Source: Halichoerus grypus
Taxonomy: Eukaryota > Chordata > Mammalia > Carnivora > Phocidae
Direction: 5' to 3'
Length of the DNA: 64,000 nt
NCBI RefSeq assembly: GCF_964656455.1
Contig: NC_135717.1
Location: 139,142,308-139,206,307, forward strand
Shown: positions 35,446-47,712 of the stretch, piece by piece
Position numbering within the stretch: position 1 is the stretch's first letter
Layout of the letters: each line of letters begins with the position of its first letter
Made by a program: the position numbers and the translations under genes
Notes under the pieces: generated by a model
What the model saw: the letters and a program-made list of their open reading frames with translations, nothing else
Databases searched by the model: none
Told to the model about the DNA's origin: nothing

Positions 35446-35808
35446 TTCTTTTTTTAATTTAAATTCAATTAATTAACATATACTGTATTACTAGTTTCAG
35501 AGGTAGAGTTTAGTGATTCCATCCATTGCATATAACACCCAGTGCTTGTCACATCATGTGCCCTCTTTAATGTCCATCACCCAGTTACCCCATCCCTCCA
35601 CCCACCTCCCCTCCAGCAACCCTCAGTTTGTTTCCTAGAGTTAAGAATCTCTTACGGTTTGTCTCCCTCTCTGATTTCGTCTTACTTTCTTTTTCCCTCC
35701 CTTCCCCTATGAGCCTCTGTCTTGTTTCTTAAATTCCATATATGAGAAAAATCATATGATAATTGTCTTTCTCTGAATGACTTATTTCTCTTAGCCTAAT
35801 ACCCTCAT
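35446..35808 (-). mobile_element. Carnivore L1 3'-end fragment, older
   Basis: Antisense: 'attcaattaattaacatata', 'tttcagaggtagagtttagt', 'cagcaaccctcagtttgttt', then 'tgacttatttctcttagcct'. It is more diverged than the copies at 33783 and 62989. Confidence 0.85.
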
Positions 35809-36709
35809 ATAAAGGATATCTGGAAGTAAGCTGTCTGTAGTTGGTAGCATGGCGTCTTGAAATTATCAGAGAACCCATTTCTGTCTTTTGCCTGTCAATT
35901 TGTGGCATCTCTCAGTTTTGAGTGGATAATTGAGTTTAGTTCAATTAGAAAGACACACCCTGCTTCATTAAGGATTCTTCCACATCCAACTGGCCTGTTT
36001 ACAATTCCAAGGCCTATGTAGCCATTCCAGTCTCTAATTGTTGACACCTCTTCTCCTATTGTAGTTCCATCTAGCTACTGTGTTCCAGATGTCTCCTTCC
36101 TGGGTGTCCCAACTTGTTCAGAGTGCTTAGTTTCACTGTCCTTTAACAAATAAATAACATTAGTTCTAGATTCTATGCCACATACATTTGGACTCTCCAT
36201 CACCATACTTCAAGGATTTATGTTTTTCTCTAGCTTTCTCTTGTTCTGATTTCTTATTTTCCTTGAATTTTCTAATGTCTCTCTTCATATGGTTGGTTTT
36301 TCCATTCTTCCTAGGCATTCATCCAAATGAGGAAAAGAGTCACTTTGCTTTGGAAACTTTACTTAAGAATCAAGAGATTAAAGTTAAGAAAGGGGGTTCT
36401 ATTTTTCAGCAAATCACATGCAATTAAGCATTGGACACACTTGTTCATGAAAGTCCCCTGGTCATACCCATCCCCTTAGCCTTCTTTTTTGATTCCCCAG
36501 CCTCGTTCCAGCTTGGTCTGCCACCTTGCTTTTATCTCTCATTTTTACTGTCATTTCAGTTTCTTTCTAGTTCTGGGCCCACTCATCTTTTCCTCTTTGA
36601 TTACCCATGCAAACTGAAGATTCTTTACATTATTATAGAAAATAATTTTGAGTACCTACCTTGTTCTTTATAGGAAGTTTCTTATTTTTTTTCTCATGAC
36701 ATTTCAAAG
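35809..36709. other. NAV3 intron 1, single-copy
   Basis: Mildly GC-richer than its surroundings. The small plus frames at 36188-36427 and 36431-36673 show no known domain. Confidence 0.45.
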
Positions 36710-36822
36710 AAGACTTTATTATCCACATTTACAGAGAAATAAACTCAGATAGAGTAGGAGACATTCATAAGATCAGATGGTTAACTAGTACCAAAATCCA
36801 GAATTTGAATCTAGGTTTGTTC
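36710..36822 (-). mobile_element. MIR fragment
   Basis: Antisense MIR core: 'attatccacatttacagag', 'aaatccagaatttgaatcta'. Confidence 0.65.
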
Positions 36823-37599
36823 CTACAAAGCTTTTGTTTGTTTTTTATTACATTATACTTTCTCTTCATGATGTAACTGCAGTATTTTTTTCTAGCTATA
36901 CCCTACCCCCCAAATCTCACCAGCTCTTAAGAGTCAGTTCAAAAGTCAAAGAAAAGAATAAACAAATTGTTGTGGAGGTTAAAAGGAAGGAAAGTTTGCA
37001 TCCAGTTAGAGAGGTCTGAAGGAAATTCTTGAAAGAGTAGTGGCCTCCTTGTCCATGTTAATATGGATATTTGTTTCATTTTCTTACTCTACCAGTTTCA
37101 AGGACAATTAAGGTAGAGATATGTTCTTAATATTACATTCACAGGGTATTAACACTAATGCTTTAAAAACAGAAGATACTTAAAACCTTAAATTGAATAT
37201 TTTTAAAAAAATATGACAAGCAAATATATTGTGTGAATAGTATTGCTATTGAGGGCAATATTTTTGTCGATTTTAGGGATGAGAGAAATCCTATTTGGAT
37301 GGAGCATTCAGAAAAGACTTCACCAAGTAATTGATATTCAGTGGGCAGATAGGACTTAGATATAGAAAGGAAAAAAGCATTCATTGGAGGAGAGATTTGC
37401 ATAGAATGCCCAGTGAGTAAACCATTATAATTTGAGGAGACTGTTTATGGAAAGGAGCAGATTTAGATCAGATTATACATGGAAGCAGACTTCATTAGAT
37501 AGACATTGGGGAAGGCTCTTACGTAAGATTAGACACAGTTACACTGGCAATGTTATTTAGGGAAATCAGAGCAGAGAAGGATTAATATTAATGTTTATA

Positions 37600-37790
37600 G
37601 AGGCTTGTTATATGCCTGAAAGTGGGCCACTTTATGGAGTGTCCCATCAGTCCTCACAATAGCCCTATGATATAGGCACTGTCATTATCCTCATTTCATA
37701 GATAAACTGAGGCAGAGAGAGGTTATATCACTTACCAGTATTTCAGTACTAGAGTGTAGCAGAATAGTCCAAGGCTGTGTGCCTCCAGAA
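37600..37790 (-). mobile_element. MIR element
   Basis: Antisense MIR: 'cagtcctcacaatagcccta', 'tcctcatttcatagataaac', 'tgaggcagagagaggttata'. Well preserved for this ancient family. Confidence 0.85.
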
Positions 37791-38890
37791 GACTTTACTC
37801 TTATCTAATAACACTGCAACAGTGAAGACTTTACTGTGTCAGCAGGAGAGAAGAACTATTGATTGACTTGATTTCTATATAGACTGGTAAGGTTTGTTTT
37901 AAATATTTGGTTAACACTGCTGGTGAATTGCAAATAAATCATTGGTGTGCCCAAGTGCTTAGAATTTTCAGAAGACAATTAAGTTGACACATGGTCTCTA
38001 CTGAATTTTTCAAATAACAGAAAAAAATAAAAGAAACCCCATGATAGAATTATAGCAGCAGATGTCAATCGAATAGATGACTGGCTCTGGCCTCCAGCTG
38101 TTTCCTTCTTGGAGAAGATGCCTGACTGCTGAGGACTGTCAACACTCCTGTTGGCTTGCTCACATGGTAGCACTTCCAAAGCTCACCAGACCTACAGCTG
38201 CACAGGTCAGCCCTTGGGTCCCTCTAGATGGTTCCGCCTTCCTTGCCTGTTTCTGCTGTGCTTGCACATTTACTTATTTGTACTTAAAGAAACATGATTA
38301 TTTCTTTTTCTGGTTATGGTTCATGTTCCAAGCTTCACGGTTAAACTGTTAATGGTCGTTTTAATTGTTTTTGTCTTTGTGGTAGCAATGGTATGAAGAA
38401 TGTGGTAATGATCCTTGAATTTTAACATTTTCTCTACTGGCAGAATGCTAAACTTTTCAATATTGTACATTTATTTCTCTTGAGTAACCGTTCGTAGAGA
38501 TGTAGCAATTTAATACCATTGTTTGTTGTTCTAGTTTGTGCTTTACAAGTCCTTAAAGAATTATATCTCATGCTTTCAACTATGAAATTACTAAATATTC
38601 TTGGGTAAATTAAAAGTGATTAAATGTTATTGAAAATCTCATACAACTTTTTTTTGTTCTTCTTCAAGTGTCAATATTGTATGTATATTTGGTGCCAATT
38701 TGCCGAACACGTTCTTCTGAGTTTCTTAAACCTTTCTACTATTATAGACATGTTTCTTTTCTTTGGTATAAAGGAAGGCAATAAATATATGTAGAAACAA
38801 AAATCAATAGATATGTCACTAATTTTTAAGCACAATTGCTTCATGGTTGTATGCTATCACATTTCCAAAAATTATCCTGTCTTGAATTTA
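37791..38890. other. NAV3 intron 1, single-copy
   Basis: No repeat named. The overlapping frames at 37979-38352 on both strands show no domain and no good splice sites. Confidence 0.45.
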
Positions 38891-39035
38891 AGGTATTAGG
38901 TGGCATAGTTAAAAGAACATCAGATTAGAAGCTCAAAGATTTGACTTTAACTTCTGCTAGATCCTGAAAAGATAAGTCACTTAAATTCTCCGAACTTTAA
39001 TCTCTTTATCCTCAGAAATGAAGTTAATAGTTCTT
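38891..39035 (+). mobile_element. MIR element, interrupted by a CAN-SINE
   Basis: Sense MIR head and core: 'tggcatagttaaaagaacat', 'aagtcacttaaattctccga', 'tttatcctcagaaatgaag'. The SINE at 39036 lies at its right end. Confidence 0.75.
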
Positions 39036-39256
39036 TTTTTTTTTTTTTTTTTAAAGATTTTATTATTTATTTGACAGAGAGAGAGATAGCGAGAGCAGGA
39101 ACACAAGCAGGGGGAGCGGGAGAGGGAGAAGCAGGCTTCTTGCTGAGCAGGGAGCCCGATGTGGGACTCGATCCCAGGACCCTGGGATCATGACCTGAGC
39201 CGAAGGCAGACGCTTAACGACTGAGCCACCCAGGCGCCCTGAAGTTAATAGTTCTT
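39019..39256 (-). mobile_element. CAN-SINE type B, 17-bp duplication
   Basis: Antisense body 39036-39239 with 'aacacaagcagggggagcg' and 'cagacgcttaacgactgagc' type B markers. The duplication tgaagttaatagttctt is perfect at 39019-39035 and 39240-39256, so the insertion is relatively young. Confidence 0.95.
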
Positions 39257-39375
39257 GATAAGGCTTTTCTGAAGGTAACATTTTTATTATTTTCTCCTTG
39301 TCCCGGTTTTGTCCTAGCAGTTATCTCTTTTCTCTTATTTTTTCTATCTCTTCCTCTCCAGTGGATCCTTTGGAC

Positions 39376-39583
39376 CAGGATTTTTCAAACTTAGCACATT
39401 TTGGACCTGATAATTCTTTGTTGTGGGTGTCAGTCTTACTATTATGGAATATTTAGCAGCATCCCTGCTAGTAATGATTACATGCCAGTAGCATTCTTCA
39501 GTTGTGACAAACAGAAATGTCTCCAGACAGTTGTGAAACGTATCCAGAGAGAAGGCAAAATCGAACCCAGTTGAGAGACACTG
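39376..39583 (-). mobile_element. MER20 (hAT-Charlie DNA transposon)
   Basis: Antisense: 'gacctgataattctttgttg', 'atatttagcagcatccctg', 'acagaaatgtctccagacag', ending 'ttgagagacactg'. It is close to full length. Confidence 0.85.
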
Positions 39584-39611
39584 CTTTAGATTCAGCTTCC
39601 AAAACTGCTCA

Positions 39612-40895
39612 GGTTGCCACTATTTTTTTGCCATTTTTTATTGAAGTATAATTGACACACGTTACCTTAGTTTCAGGCGTGCAACATAGTGATTCAACAA
39701 CTCTATACCTTATGCTATTCTTAGCACAAGTGTAGCTATCATCCTTCACCACACAATGCCTTTACAATATCATTAAATATATTCTCTATGCTGTATATTT
39801 CATCCCCATGATTTGTTCATTCCATAACTGGAAGCCTGCACCTCTTACTCCCTTTCATTCATTTTGACCATCTCCCCACCCTACCCTCTAGCAACCATCA
39901 GTTTGTTTCCTGTATTTGTGAATCTGTTTCTGCTTTTTGTTTGCTCATTTGTTTTGTCTTCTAGATTCCACATATAAGTGAAATCATATGATATTTGTCT
40001 TTCTCTGGCTGACGTATTTCCCTTAGCATAATACCCTCTAGGTTCACCCATGTTGTTGCAAATGGCAAGAGCTCATTCTTTCTTATGGTTGAGTAATATT
40101 ACATTGTAAATATATACCACATCTTCTTTATCCATTTATCTGTCAATGGGCACTTGGGTTGTTTCCATTTCTTCACTATTGGAAATAATGCTGCAATAAA
40201 CATAGGGGTGCATTTATCTTTTCAAATTGGTGTTTTCATATTCTTTGGGTAAATACCCAGTAGTAGAATTACTGGATCATATGGTCTCTCTATTTTTAAA
40301 TTTTTGAGGAACTTCTACTGTTTTCCATACTGGTTGCACCAATTTACATTCCTATCAACAGTGTATGAGGGTTCCCTTTTCTCCACATCCTCATCAACAC
40401 TTGTTATTTCTTGTCTTTTTTGATAATAGCCATTCTGACTAGTTTGAGGTGATATCTCTTTGCTTTTGATTTGCATTTTGCTGATAATTAGTGAAGTTGA
40501 GCATCTGTTCATGTGTCTGTTGGTCATCTTCATGTCTTCTTTGGAAAAATGTCTGTTCAGGCCTTCTGCCCATTTTTTCATCAGTTTGTTTGTTTTTTTG
40601 GTGTTGAGTTGTATAAGTTCTTTATATATTTTGGATATTAAGCCCTTATCGGATGTATCATTTGCATATATCTTTTGCCATTCTGTAGGTTGCCTTTTTG
40701 TTTCAATAGGTTTCCTTTCCTGTAGGTTTCCTTTACTGTGAGAAAGTTTTTAATTTTGGTGTAGTCCCAATAGTTTTATTTTGCTTTTGTTCTGCTTGCC
40801 TGAGGAGACATACTTAGAGAAATGTTGTGAAGGTTGATGTTAAAGAGATTACTGCCCGTGTTTTCTTCTAGGAGTTTTATGGTTTCAGATCTCTA
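39612..40895 (-). mobile_element. L1 (L1MA-like) 3' UTR plus ORF2 C-terminal part
   Basis: Antisense: tail side 'attgaagtataattgacaca', 3' UTR to about 40290, then ORF2 C-terminal coding remnants. The minus frame 40315-40581 contains [18 protein letters not shown]. It is a paralogue of the copy at 48632-49890. The frames are broken. Confidence 0.88.
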
Positions 40896-40901
40896 ATATT
40901 T

Positions 40902-40924
40902 TTAATATTATTATTATTATTATT
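40902..40924 (+). repeat. (ATT)n microsatellite
   Basis: About six att units just right of the L1. Confidence 0.8.
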
Positions 40925-41115
40925 TCCTTCAATCTGTTTCAGATGATCACTCCTTCAATACTTTGCAGATATATTTCTTGAAAGGTTAGTTTGTGTTCAG
41001 TGCCACTATTGCAGGCTTTAGGTTTGCTTTACTTCTCCTAATTTCTGACTCCTATTCTGTTTTCCTAGAGGTTACCAATAGCTTTTGAAAGGACATCTCT
41101 TCTTGGTTAACGTTT

Positions 41116-41159
41116 TAATTAATTAATTAACTAATTACTTTATTTATTTATTTATTTTT
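41116..41159 (+). repeat. AATT- and TTTA-rich simple repeat
   Basis: aattaattaatt run followed by four or more ttta units. Confidence 0.8.
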
Positions 41160-41239
41160 GTTAACATTTTAGCTCTTGTTTTCATCCTGTTTGCAGCACT
41201 TGGCATCTGCTGACCACAATTCTCTTTTTGGAATGCTCC

Positions 41240-41405
41240 AATATTTACTAGCCCAGTGACCTTGGTGAGTCAATTAGTACTTAAGCCTTAGTTTCTTCAT
41301 TTATGAAATGAGGACAATATAAACTACCTCATAAAATTATTGTGAAGAATAAATGAGATACTGCATATAAACTATATTCTATATATAGTTGGTAGTCAAT
41401 ATTCT
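41240..41405 (+). mobile_element. MIR element
   Basis: Sense MIR: 'gccttagtttcttcatttat', 'taaactacctcataaaatta', 'tgtgaagaataaatgagata'. Confidence 0.8.
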
Positions 41406-42967
41406 TTACCTACTATATAATATTATAAAAATATCTAACAGTTTACCACAAAAGCTATTAATAGTAAGAGTTGGTAGTATGACAAAGAAGGCAGTGATTA
41501 ATTCTCCATGCACAGGAAAAATAACATTCCTGCCATGTTTTGACTGGTGAATTTGTTTAGCCAAATATATTTGGAAAAAAGAACATTTTAAGTAGACAGG
41601 TATTTACCAAGATGTGTAATACTGTGCTGTGTTTGGAACACTATACATTATTCAGCAATCCTAAAAGGTAGGATGCAAGTAAGAGAGAAGATGTTGACTT
41701 GAGGCATTGGGAAGATGGCCATTAGATGTCCAGTAAGTTGTTTGAACTTATTTTGTAGAGGGTGGGGGGGGGGAGGATGCCAGCATGACACAAGTAAGTC
41801 TATGTTTTAGAAAGATGATGATGAAATGAAACATGATAGATTCACTGAAGGGAAAGAAGTTCAAAAATACAGAAGAGAAGAGTGTGATAGAGCAAAATTT
41901 TGACTAAAATACCAAGCTCTAGAGCAATGGAAGAGGGATAAGTCTAGTAAAAGAAGTGATGGATGTTTGGGTACTTTTATTAATTACTAGCAATCCACAA
42001 AATTTTAAGTCTTGAAGGATAAATACATTTTCTTCAAACAAAAACTTATAGTTTAGTTGGAAGTGATAATTTGTGAACTTGACAGCAAGTAACAATTAAA
42101 ACTAAGATAATTACTAATACTTTTCGAGTACCTGCCACATGCTGGATGCTATACCCAGTTTATTATTATAATTAAATATATATAGGAGCTGAACTCAGAT
42201 TGGTGCTAAAGTAGAGCAGGAATTTCAACCTTGGTATGTTTGACTCCTATGTCAGTCTCCCTCTCTGTCTCTCTTTCACAACAATTTATAAATCAGTCAA
42301 AATCAATGTTATTCTTTTCTCTCTATGTGGACACTTAGTCACATAATGGGGGGGGAAATGAAAGAAAACTATGGATTCTTACAGGAGTGATGAATTAATC
42401 TTTGACAAGATTCACTTTTAATTCTTCCTCTCCCCCCAACCCCCACTGTTGTCCCATTTTGGCTTTAAAAAGTGCTTTTCTTTGGATTTCTAGTCACTGG
42501 GGCCAATAGGGAAATTCAATATCTGTGGGAGAGTTCATTAATTGGATACATGGCAGGATTTCCCCACTGTTCCCAGTAAATGGAATGATTTGTTAAAAAG
42601 TGTTGCAATTCTGCCTGCAGATAAAGTCACCAAATGAGAGAGCATTGGTGAAAATTTACCATTTTCCCAATAAAATAACATGACACAGCCTCCAAGAGAG
42701 AAAAGAAAAGAAAAGAAAACAAAACAACAGACCATACTTTTTGCTGTATTTCAGTGTTGTAAAGGACTCTTTTGTAAAACTGAAAACCTAAGTGGGACAG
42801 GTTACAGTTTTCCATCATGAAATGTGTAAAATTTTATGATCCATCAACATGGCATTGTGTTAAAGTAATGCTAACTTCTGTAACAGATGAACTCAAGGTC
42901 TCAGTGACTTAACACAGTAGGAATTTACTTTTTATTTCTGTTTACCTCTCCCATATAGTGAGGACTT
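41406..42967. other. NAV3 intron 1, mostly single-copy
   Basis: It has a G10 run (41764-41773), a worn MIR-like piece near 42110-42240 and an (AAAAG)n run at 42700-42722. No exon seen. Confidence 0.5.
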
Positions 42968-43180
42968 GATGAACTATGGTCTATAGGTCAAATCTGGGCT
43001 GGGACCTGGTTTTATTAAGTAAAGTTTTATTGGAACACAGCCATGCCATTTGCGTGTGTGTGGCCTATGGTTGCTTTTGTGCTGTAATAGCAGAGTTGAG
43101 TAGTTACAATAGAGACTGGCCTGCAAAGACTAAAATATTTACTATCTGGCCCTTTATAGAAAAAGTTTGCTGACACATGC
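42968..43180 (-). mobile_element. hAT-type DNA transposon (MER3-like)
   Basis: Antisense, 'taaagttttattggaacaca', 'ctaaaatatttactatctgg', 'ccctttatagaaaaagtttg'. I recognise the family as a common mammalian non-autonomous hAT element; the subfamily name is uncertain. It sits within an older repeat-like stretch (about 42870-43420) that I cannot name. Confidence 0.65.
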
Positions 43181-44800
43181 CTATGATAACTCAGGAAACC
43201 AGATTCCTTCCAGTTTGTCATTCCATCATCCCACCTCCAACCAGCCATCAGTGAAAGGGAGAAAATGGAAGATTGCATAAGAGACTGAGAAACTTCACAT
43301 GTCACTTCCATTCAGTTCTGTTGGTCAGAACTCAGTCATATGATGAAACCAAATACAAGACAGGCTAGGGATTATAGTCTGCCTGTGTGCCTAGAAATTA
43401 AGGTAAATGGCTTATTAGCCAAAGACTGCCTAATTTGTCAGATTTTCAAGATTAAGCAAGAATTTGCCATATTAAAAATATTCTGAAGTAACCCAAATTG
43501 TCTTCCAGATTGTCAAGCTGTCCTGAACTATAGGGATATCTCTTTAAACACAACACATTGAATAAGTGGAGGACCATAATTACACTCAAGTTACTAAGTG
43601 TACAGAAAGAAAATCTTATAGTTAATTCAGCTTTTAAAAAGAATAGACCAGGTACATCTATACAGAAGTATCATAAAATAGTTCACTGTGGTCTCATGAC
43701 TCCTCTGGCTGCTCCCCACCCTAAGATTTTGATAACCACCTTCAATTTCTCCTGTTCCAATCTGCTGATCCCAACTCCCATCCTGAAAGCAACTCTATCC
43801 TGGTTCTGTGCCCTTGTTTCTATTTGCTTCTCTACTCAGTTTTTAGCATTCTTCTTTTGCTGGATCTGGAAGCTCTCCATTAGAGCTGGGAACCAAAAAG
43901 CCAAGGCAGTATAAGATGTGAATTCTAGAAGTGACGTTTAGAGAATCAAGATGGAGTCAGGCATCACCCCGGGAGGGAGGCATTTGCTGGCTTCTAGATG
44001 TGGTCCAATGGGGGGCTGCTTAGTTGTGTGAGGGAGTATCTGCTTTCTTGGCCTGGAGACATGATGTAGCTTCTGTGTCAGCACATTGCAGATTGATTCC
44101 AAAGGGGACCTAGTGGGAATGTGTGAATGGGTCATTGACAAACCCACCACCATCATCGAAAGAAGCAACTCACGGTAATCCTTTCAGACCATGGTATACA
44201 ACTATAAGAAACAATACATAATACAACTTCTTTTCAAATGCAAGATAAATTTCTAAATGACTTAATTGGTCTTTAAATTTGGTTGTGCATATGGGGCTAT
44301 TTCTATTCAGGTTTCTACTTCTCTTTGACAATGTTTACTGTTTAGCTTTGATCAATTTAAATTGCTCACATTTTAGACTCAGAAAAATACACAGGTTATG
44401 TATTTCTCTTCACTGTCCCTGAATGCTCATATTTTTAATATAATTTTGTTGTGCTTTTTTTTTGAAAATTTATTGAATTTCTACAGAGTGATATTTTTGC
44501 CAGAACCTTTTGTTATTATTTTGACCCATATATTTTGGGGGGTTGTGTTTCACATTTCCTTTCTCTTTAAACCATCTGCTTTTTATAGCTGTTTCTTCCT
44601 TCCTGTGGCTGACTTTTTGATATCCACACTTGTGTGTTGCTTTCTTACATTGAACACGAGGTTTATCATCTCCAACAATATGTTCTCTCTGTTCTTTTCC
44701 TCTGATTCAGGCTAAACCTATTGTATTCTAAAACCAGGCTGCTATTTCACAAATGTAAATCCCTTCAATGGCCACTTCTAGGTATACATCATGGATCCTA
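43181..44800. other. NAV3 intron 1, no gene recognised
   Basis: The part to about 43420 ('tcagttctgttggtcagaac') probably belongs to an old transposable element. The rest looks single-copy. Frames at 43558-43914 and 44398-44715 have no known domain. Confidence 0.45.
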
Positions 44801-44888
44801 GGTGATTTTTCGTGTCTTTGTTAGTCATTCATCCAATCATTTAGTCCATCATCAACTATTTATTGCATACTTGTTATGCACAAGGCAA

Positions 44889-44943
44889 AGTGTGCGTGTG
44901 TGTATATGCGTGTGTGTGTGTGTATTATATGTATATATATATG
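44889..44943 (+). repeat. (GT)n / (TA)n microsatellite
   Basis: gtgtgcgtgtgtgtatatgc, then pure gt, then tatata. Confidence 0.9.
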
Positions 44944-45121
44944 CTTATTTTAACATGATAGGCTTTATGAGAAATATGCTTGCAACAACTGGGACTCCTA
45001 GAAATTTATATTCATTCTTTTTATGGGAACATTAAATTTTTAATTAATATTACCTAGAAAAAACAGAAATGATTATAATTCCGATTTTCAATAATGATTA
45101 CTTTTATTATACATTTGGGGT

Positions 45122-45343
45122 ATGTTTATTTTTTTTAAAGATTTTATTTATTCATTTGAGACACAAAGATACAGAGAGAGAGAGAGCATGAGCAGTGGGA
45201 GAGGCAGAGGGAGAGGGAGAAGCAACCTCCCCACTGAGCTAAGAGCTGGATGTGGGGCTCGATCCCAGGACCCTGGGATCATGACCTGAGCTGAAGGCAG
45301 ATGCTTAACCATCTGAGCCACCCAGGTGCCCCATGTTTGTTTA
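45122..45343 (-). mobile_element. CAN-SINE, older subtype
   Basis: Antisense body 45133-45332: head ends 'gagccacccaggtgcccc', with the 'gagacacaaagatacagag' variant at the CT side. Flanking atgtttatttt and atgtttgttta are an approximate duplication. Confidence 0.92.
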
Positions 45344-45360
45344 ATTTAGAATAGATTTAT

Positions 45361-45443
45361 CCCCTCCAGTTGTGACAATCAAAAATGTCTCCAGGCATGG
45401 TCTGTCCCCTGGGGAAAAAATTGCCCCCAGTTTAGAACCACTG
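45361..45443 (-). mobile_element. MER20 end fragment
   Basis: Antisense: 'cagttgtgacaatcaaaaat' and 'gtttagaaccactg' at the end. Only the last 80 bp are present; the rest is missing on the SINE side. Confidence 0.8.
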
Positions 45444-45925
45444 ATTTAGATCCTGCCTTGTTTGAAAAAAGGATTTAGTAGAATTAAAAAGCATAGACAA
45501 CATAGAAGATTTCAAAACATACGCAAATAAAATTTACAAGAAGAAAAGAAAAACAAAAGGAAAACGGTAGAGGAAGGGCTGCAATATACAAATATATCAA
45601 ATTTGTGCTATGATGTTTTATATTGTAGCTGGAGGTCACCTACACATTTGGATCTGGGCTTTCAAGTTGCTCATACATAAAGGTTAAGCAAGTGCTGTTT
45701 TAATCAGTGCCTAAAGTATGAGCTCATATTTGCTCAGGAGATTCACATCTTTGTTTCTACATGTACAAAGAAGTATTTCCTATGGGCATTTACAGAGACA
45801 TTCCTATGTAATTTGTATAACAACTTTCTCAACATTTTCATCACAGATTTTAATTATTGTTTTCTCTCCTTATCCTTACCTTCTATACAAAACCATTAAA
45901 ATAAAAATTTTAATTAAGTCTACTT

Positions 45926-46033
45926 AGGATGACCAGTTGTACTGGTTTTCTCAGGACTGTCCTGATTTTAGCAGAGCACATGTCTTAATTTGGGAATCTT
46001 GCAGTCAAACAAACTGGGACGGTTAGTCACCCT
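45926..46033. mobile_element. Short palindromic DNA transposon (MITE-like)
   Basis: The ends are inverted (aggatgacc at left, ggttagtcaccct at right), with matching inner arms 'gtactggttttctcagg' and 'caaacaaactgggac'. It resembles the ancient mammalian elements with ends like 'gggtgaccaaccgtccc'. Family name not fixed. Confidence 0.6.
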
Positions 46034-47663
46034 AATTCTGAATCACATGTTCTTGTTTTTCCTCTTATTTTTTAAAATTCTCTAATTATTAATTTTAATT
46101 CTGTAGTTGAAAATATATTTTCTATTAATCATTTAAAAAATATTGCCTTATTTAATTAACAAATTGTTGTCAAACATTGTCAGTTCTCTGTTCAGATATA
46201 ACAACATATATTTTCTTTAATGAAAAATAATTTCTATGGAGGTTGTGTTTTTCAAACACGAGTGATTTTTTTTTAATGAGGTTCAGATGTTTACATCTGC
46301 TCCTTCCTGATCCATACAATTTTAACTAGTGTTAACAATAATGAATGTCCTCTTTCCTTTTGTGTGGAAGACTTAGAATTGTCAATAAAACAAAGGTAGC
46401 CTGGTTCTCTGAGTTCATCAGGTAATTTCCAGCATGAGTCCTATGGGCCCTGAGTTGAATGGAGTGATACTTTGAGGTATGAGCAGTTAGTTCTTTCTAG
46501 ACCACAAAGAACAGAACTTTCAGCTTCCTTCAGTGGCATGCTTCTCCTCTGTAAGACAGACAGGATGTGGTCTGGGAGAAAGTCCGCACTTTAACAATAG
46601 ACCATTGACAGAATGTTTGGGAAGCACAAAAAGGAAGAGAGCATCTGTCTACACCCAGAATTATCAGAGGCATTTGTGTGTGTGAGAATCTTAGGTTTCA
46701 GAAATATGTTTTTTTAAGGTCACCCTTTTCGTTCTCTGTTTTTATTGGATGAGGAGAGTTGCCTTCAAGATAACAAAACATTTTAAAATCAAGGGAGGAA
46801 TTGCATCACATTTTGTCTCATTATCCCAGGCAGAAAATTAATTCCCTCAGGCATGAAACACATTTTGTTTAGCCCTTACGTATGACGTATGTGAATCAAG
46901 CTGAGAGAATTAGAAGGGAGAAGATAAAATCCAACCGAAAGAGAATGCTGCAGAGAATTCAGCAGGAAAGAAGTCCTTCTAGGCAAAGAGTGACCTAGGT
47001 GCTGACTTTATCTACAATTCATTCTGCTTGCAATATGAGAAAAGATGCTACATGGAGCGTGGGCATCACAGCACTGATATATCCCTTTTTCTCCTCGAGC
47101 CTTGAAAAATAGTAATCCAATTTTAATCAAATTTACCATTTTAAGAAATTGCAAAGAAGGTCTTTGCCCTTTTATCCCTATGTTCATTCTGTTCCTTTTG
47201 TAGCTTATTTGCTTCACCACCCTGTCACAACACTGAGTTGCGTGAACACATATCCATTTGGTACAGCTGCCATTAAGTTGAACAGAGTTAGAGTGAGTGC
47301 CTTGTCTTTTGCTTTCTTCTTTTCAAATGCGGTTGTGTAAAGCTTTTGTTCAAATGTCTTACCACCTGGATCCTCTTGTGGATTCGCTGCTCCTCTCCAA
47401 AGGACTTGGCAGTGGGTACTTCCTGTTGTGCAGCAGGCTTTCATTTGCAGGACATCTGTAAAACCACAACATGAATAGTCAGAATAGCAAAAACGGCCTT
47501 CTAATGAATGTAGTAAAACTTCAGAGCAAATTCTTCAACCAGGAGAAAGTGCCCCAAAAAGCAGATGTGATTTAGGATGAGTAAGACATAAGTCAAGGTG
47601 CGGATCTTTTACTCTCCACCAGAAAGCAACACTTGGATTTCCTGGCAATGCAATTATGTAATG
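46034..47663. other. NAV3 intron 1, single-copy
   Basis: No repeat named and no coding exon. Small frames around 47008-47444 on both strands overlap each other and lack domains. Confidence 0.5.

Positions 47664-47710
<47 letters not shown>
47664..47710 (+). repeat. (GT)n microsatellite, about 23 units
   Basis: Uninterrupted tg run, the longest perfect dinucleotide repeat in the window. Likely polymorphic. Confidence 0.97.

Positions 47711-47712
<2 letters not shown>

Noticed and set aside
43558..43914. 118-codon plus-strand frame
   Set aside because: No domain or similarity recognised; length is within chance expectation for 64 kb of AT-rich DNA in six frames.
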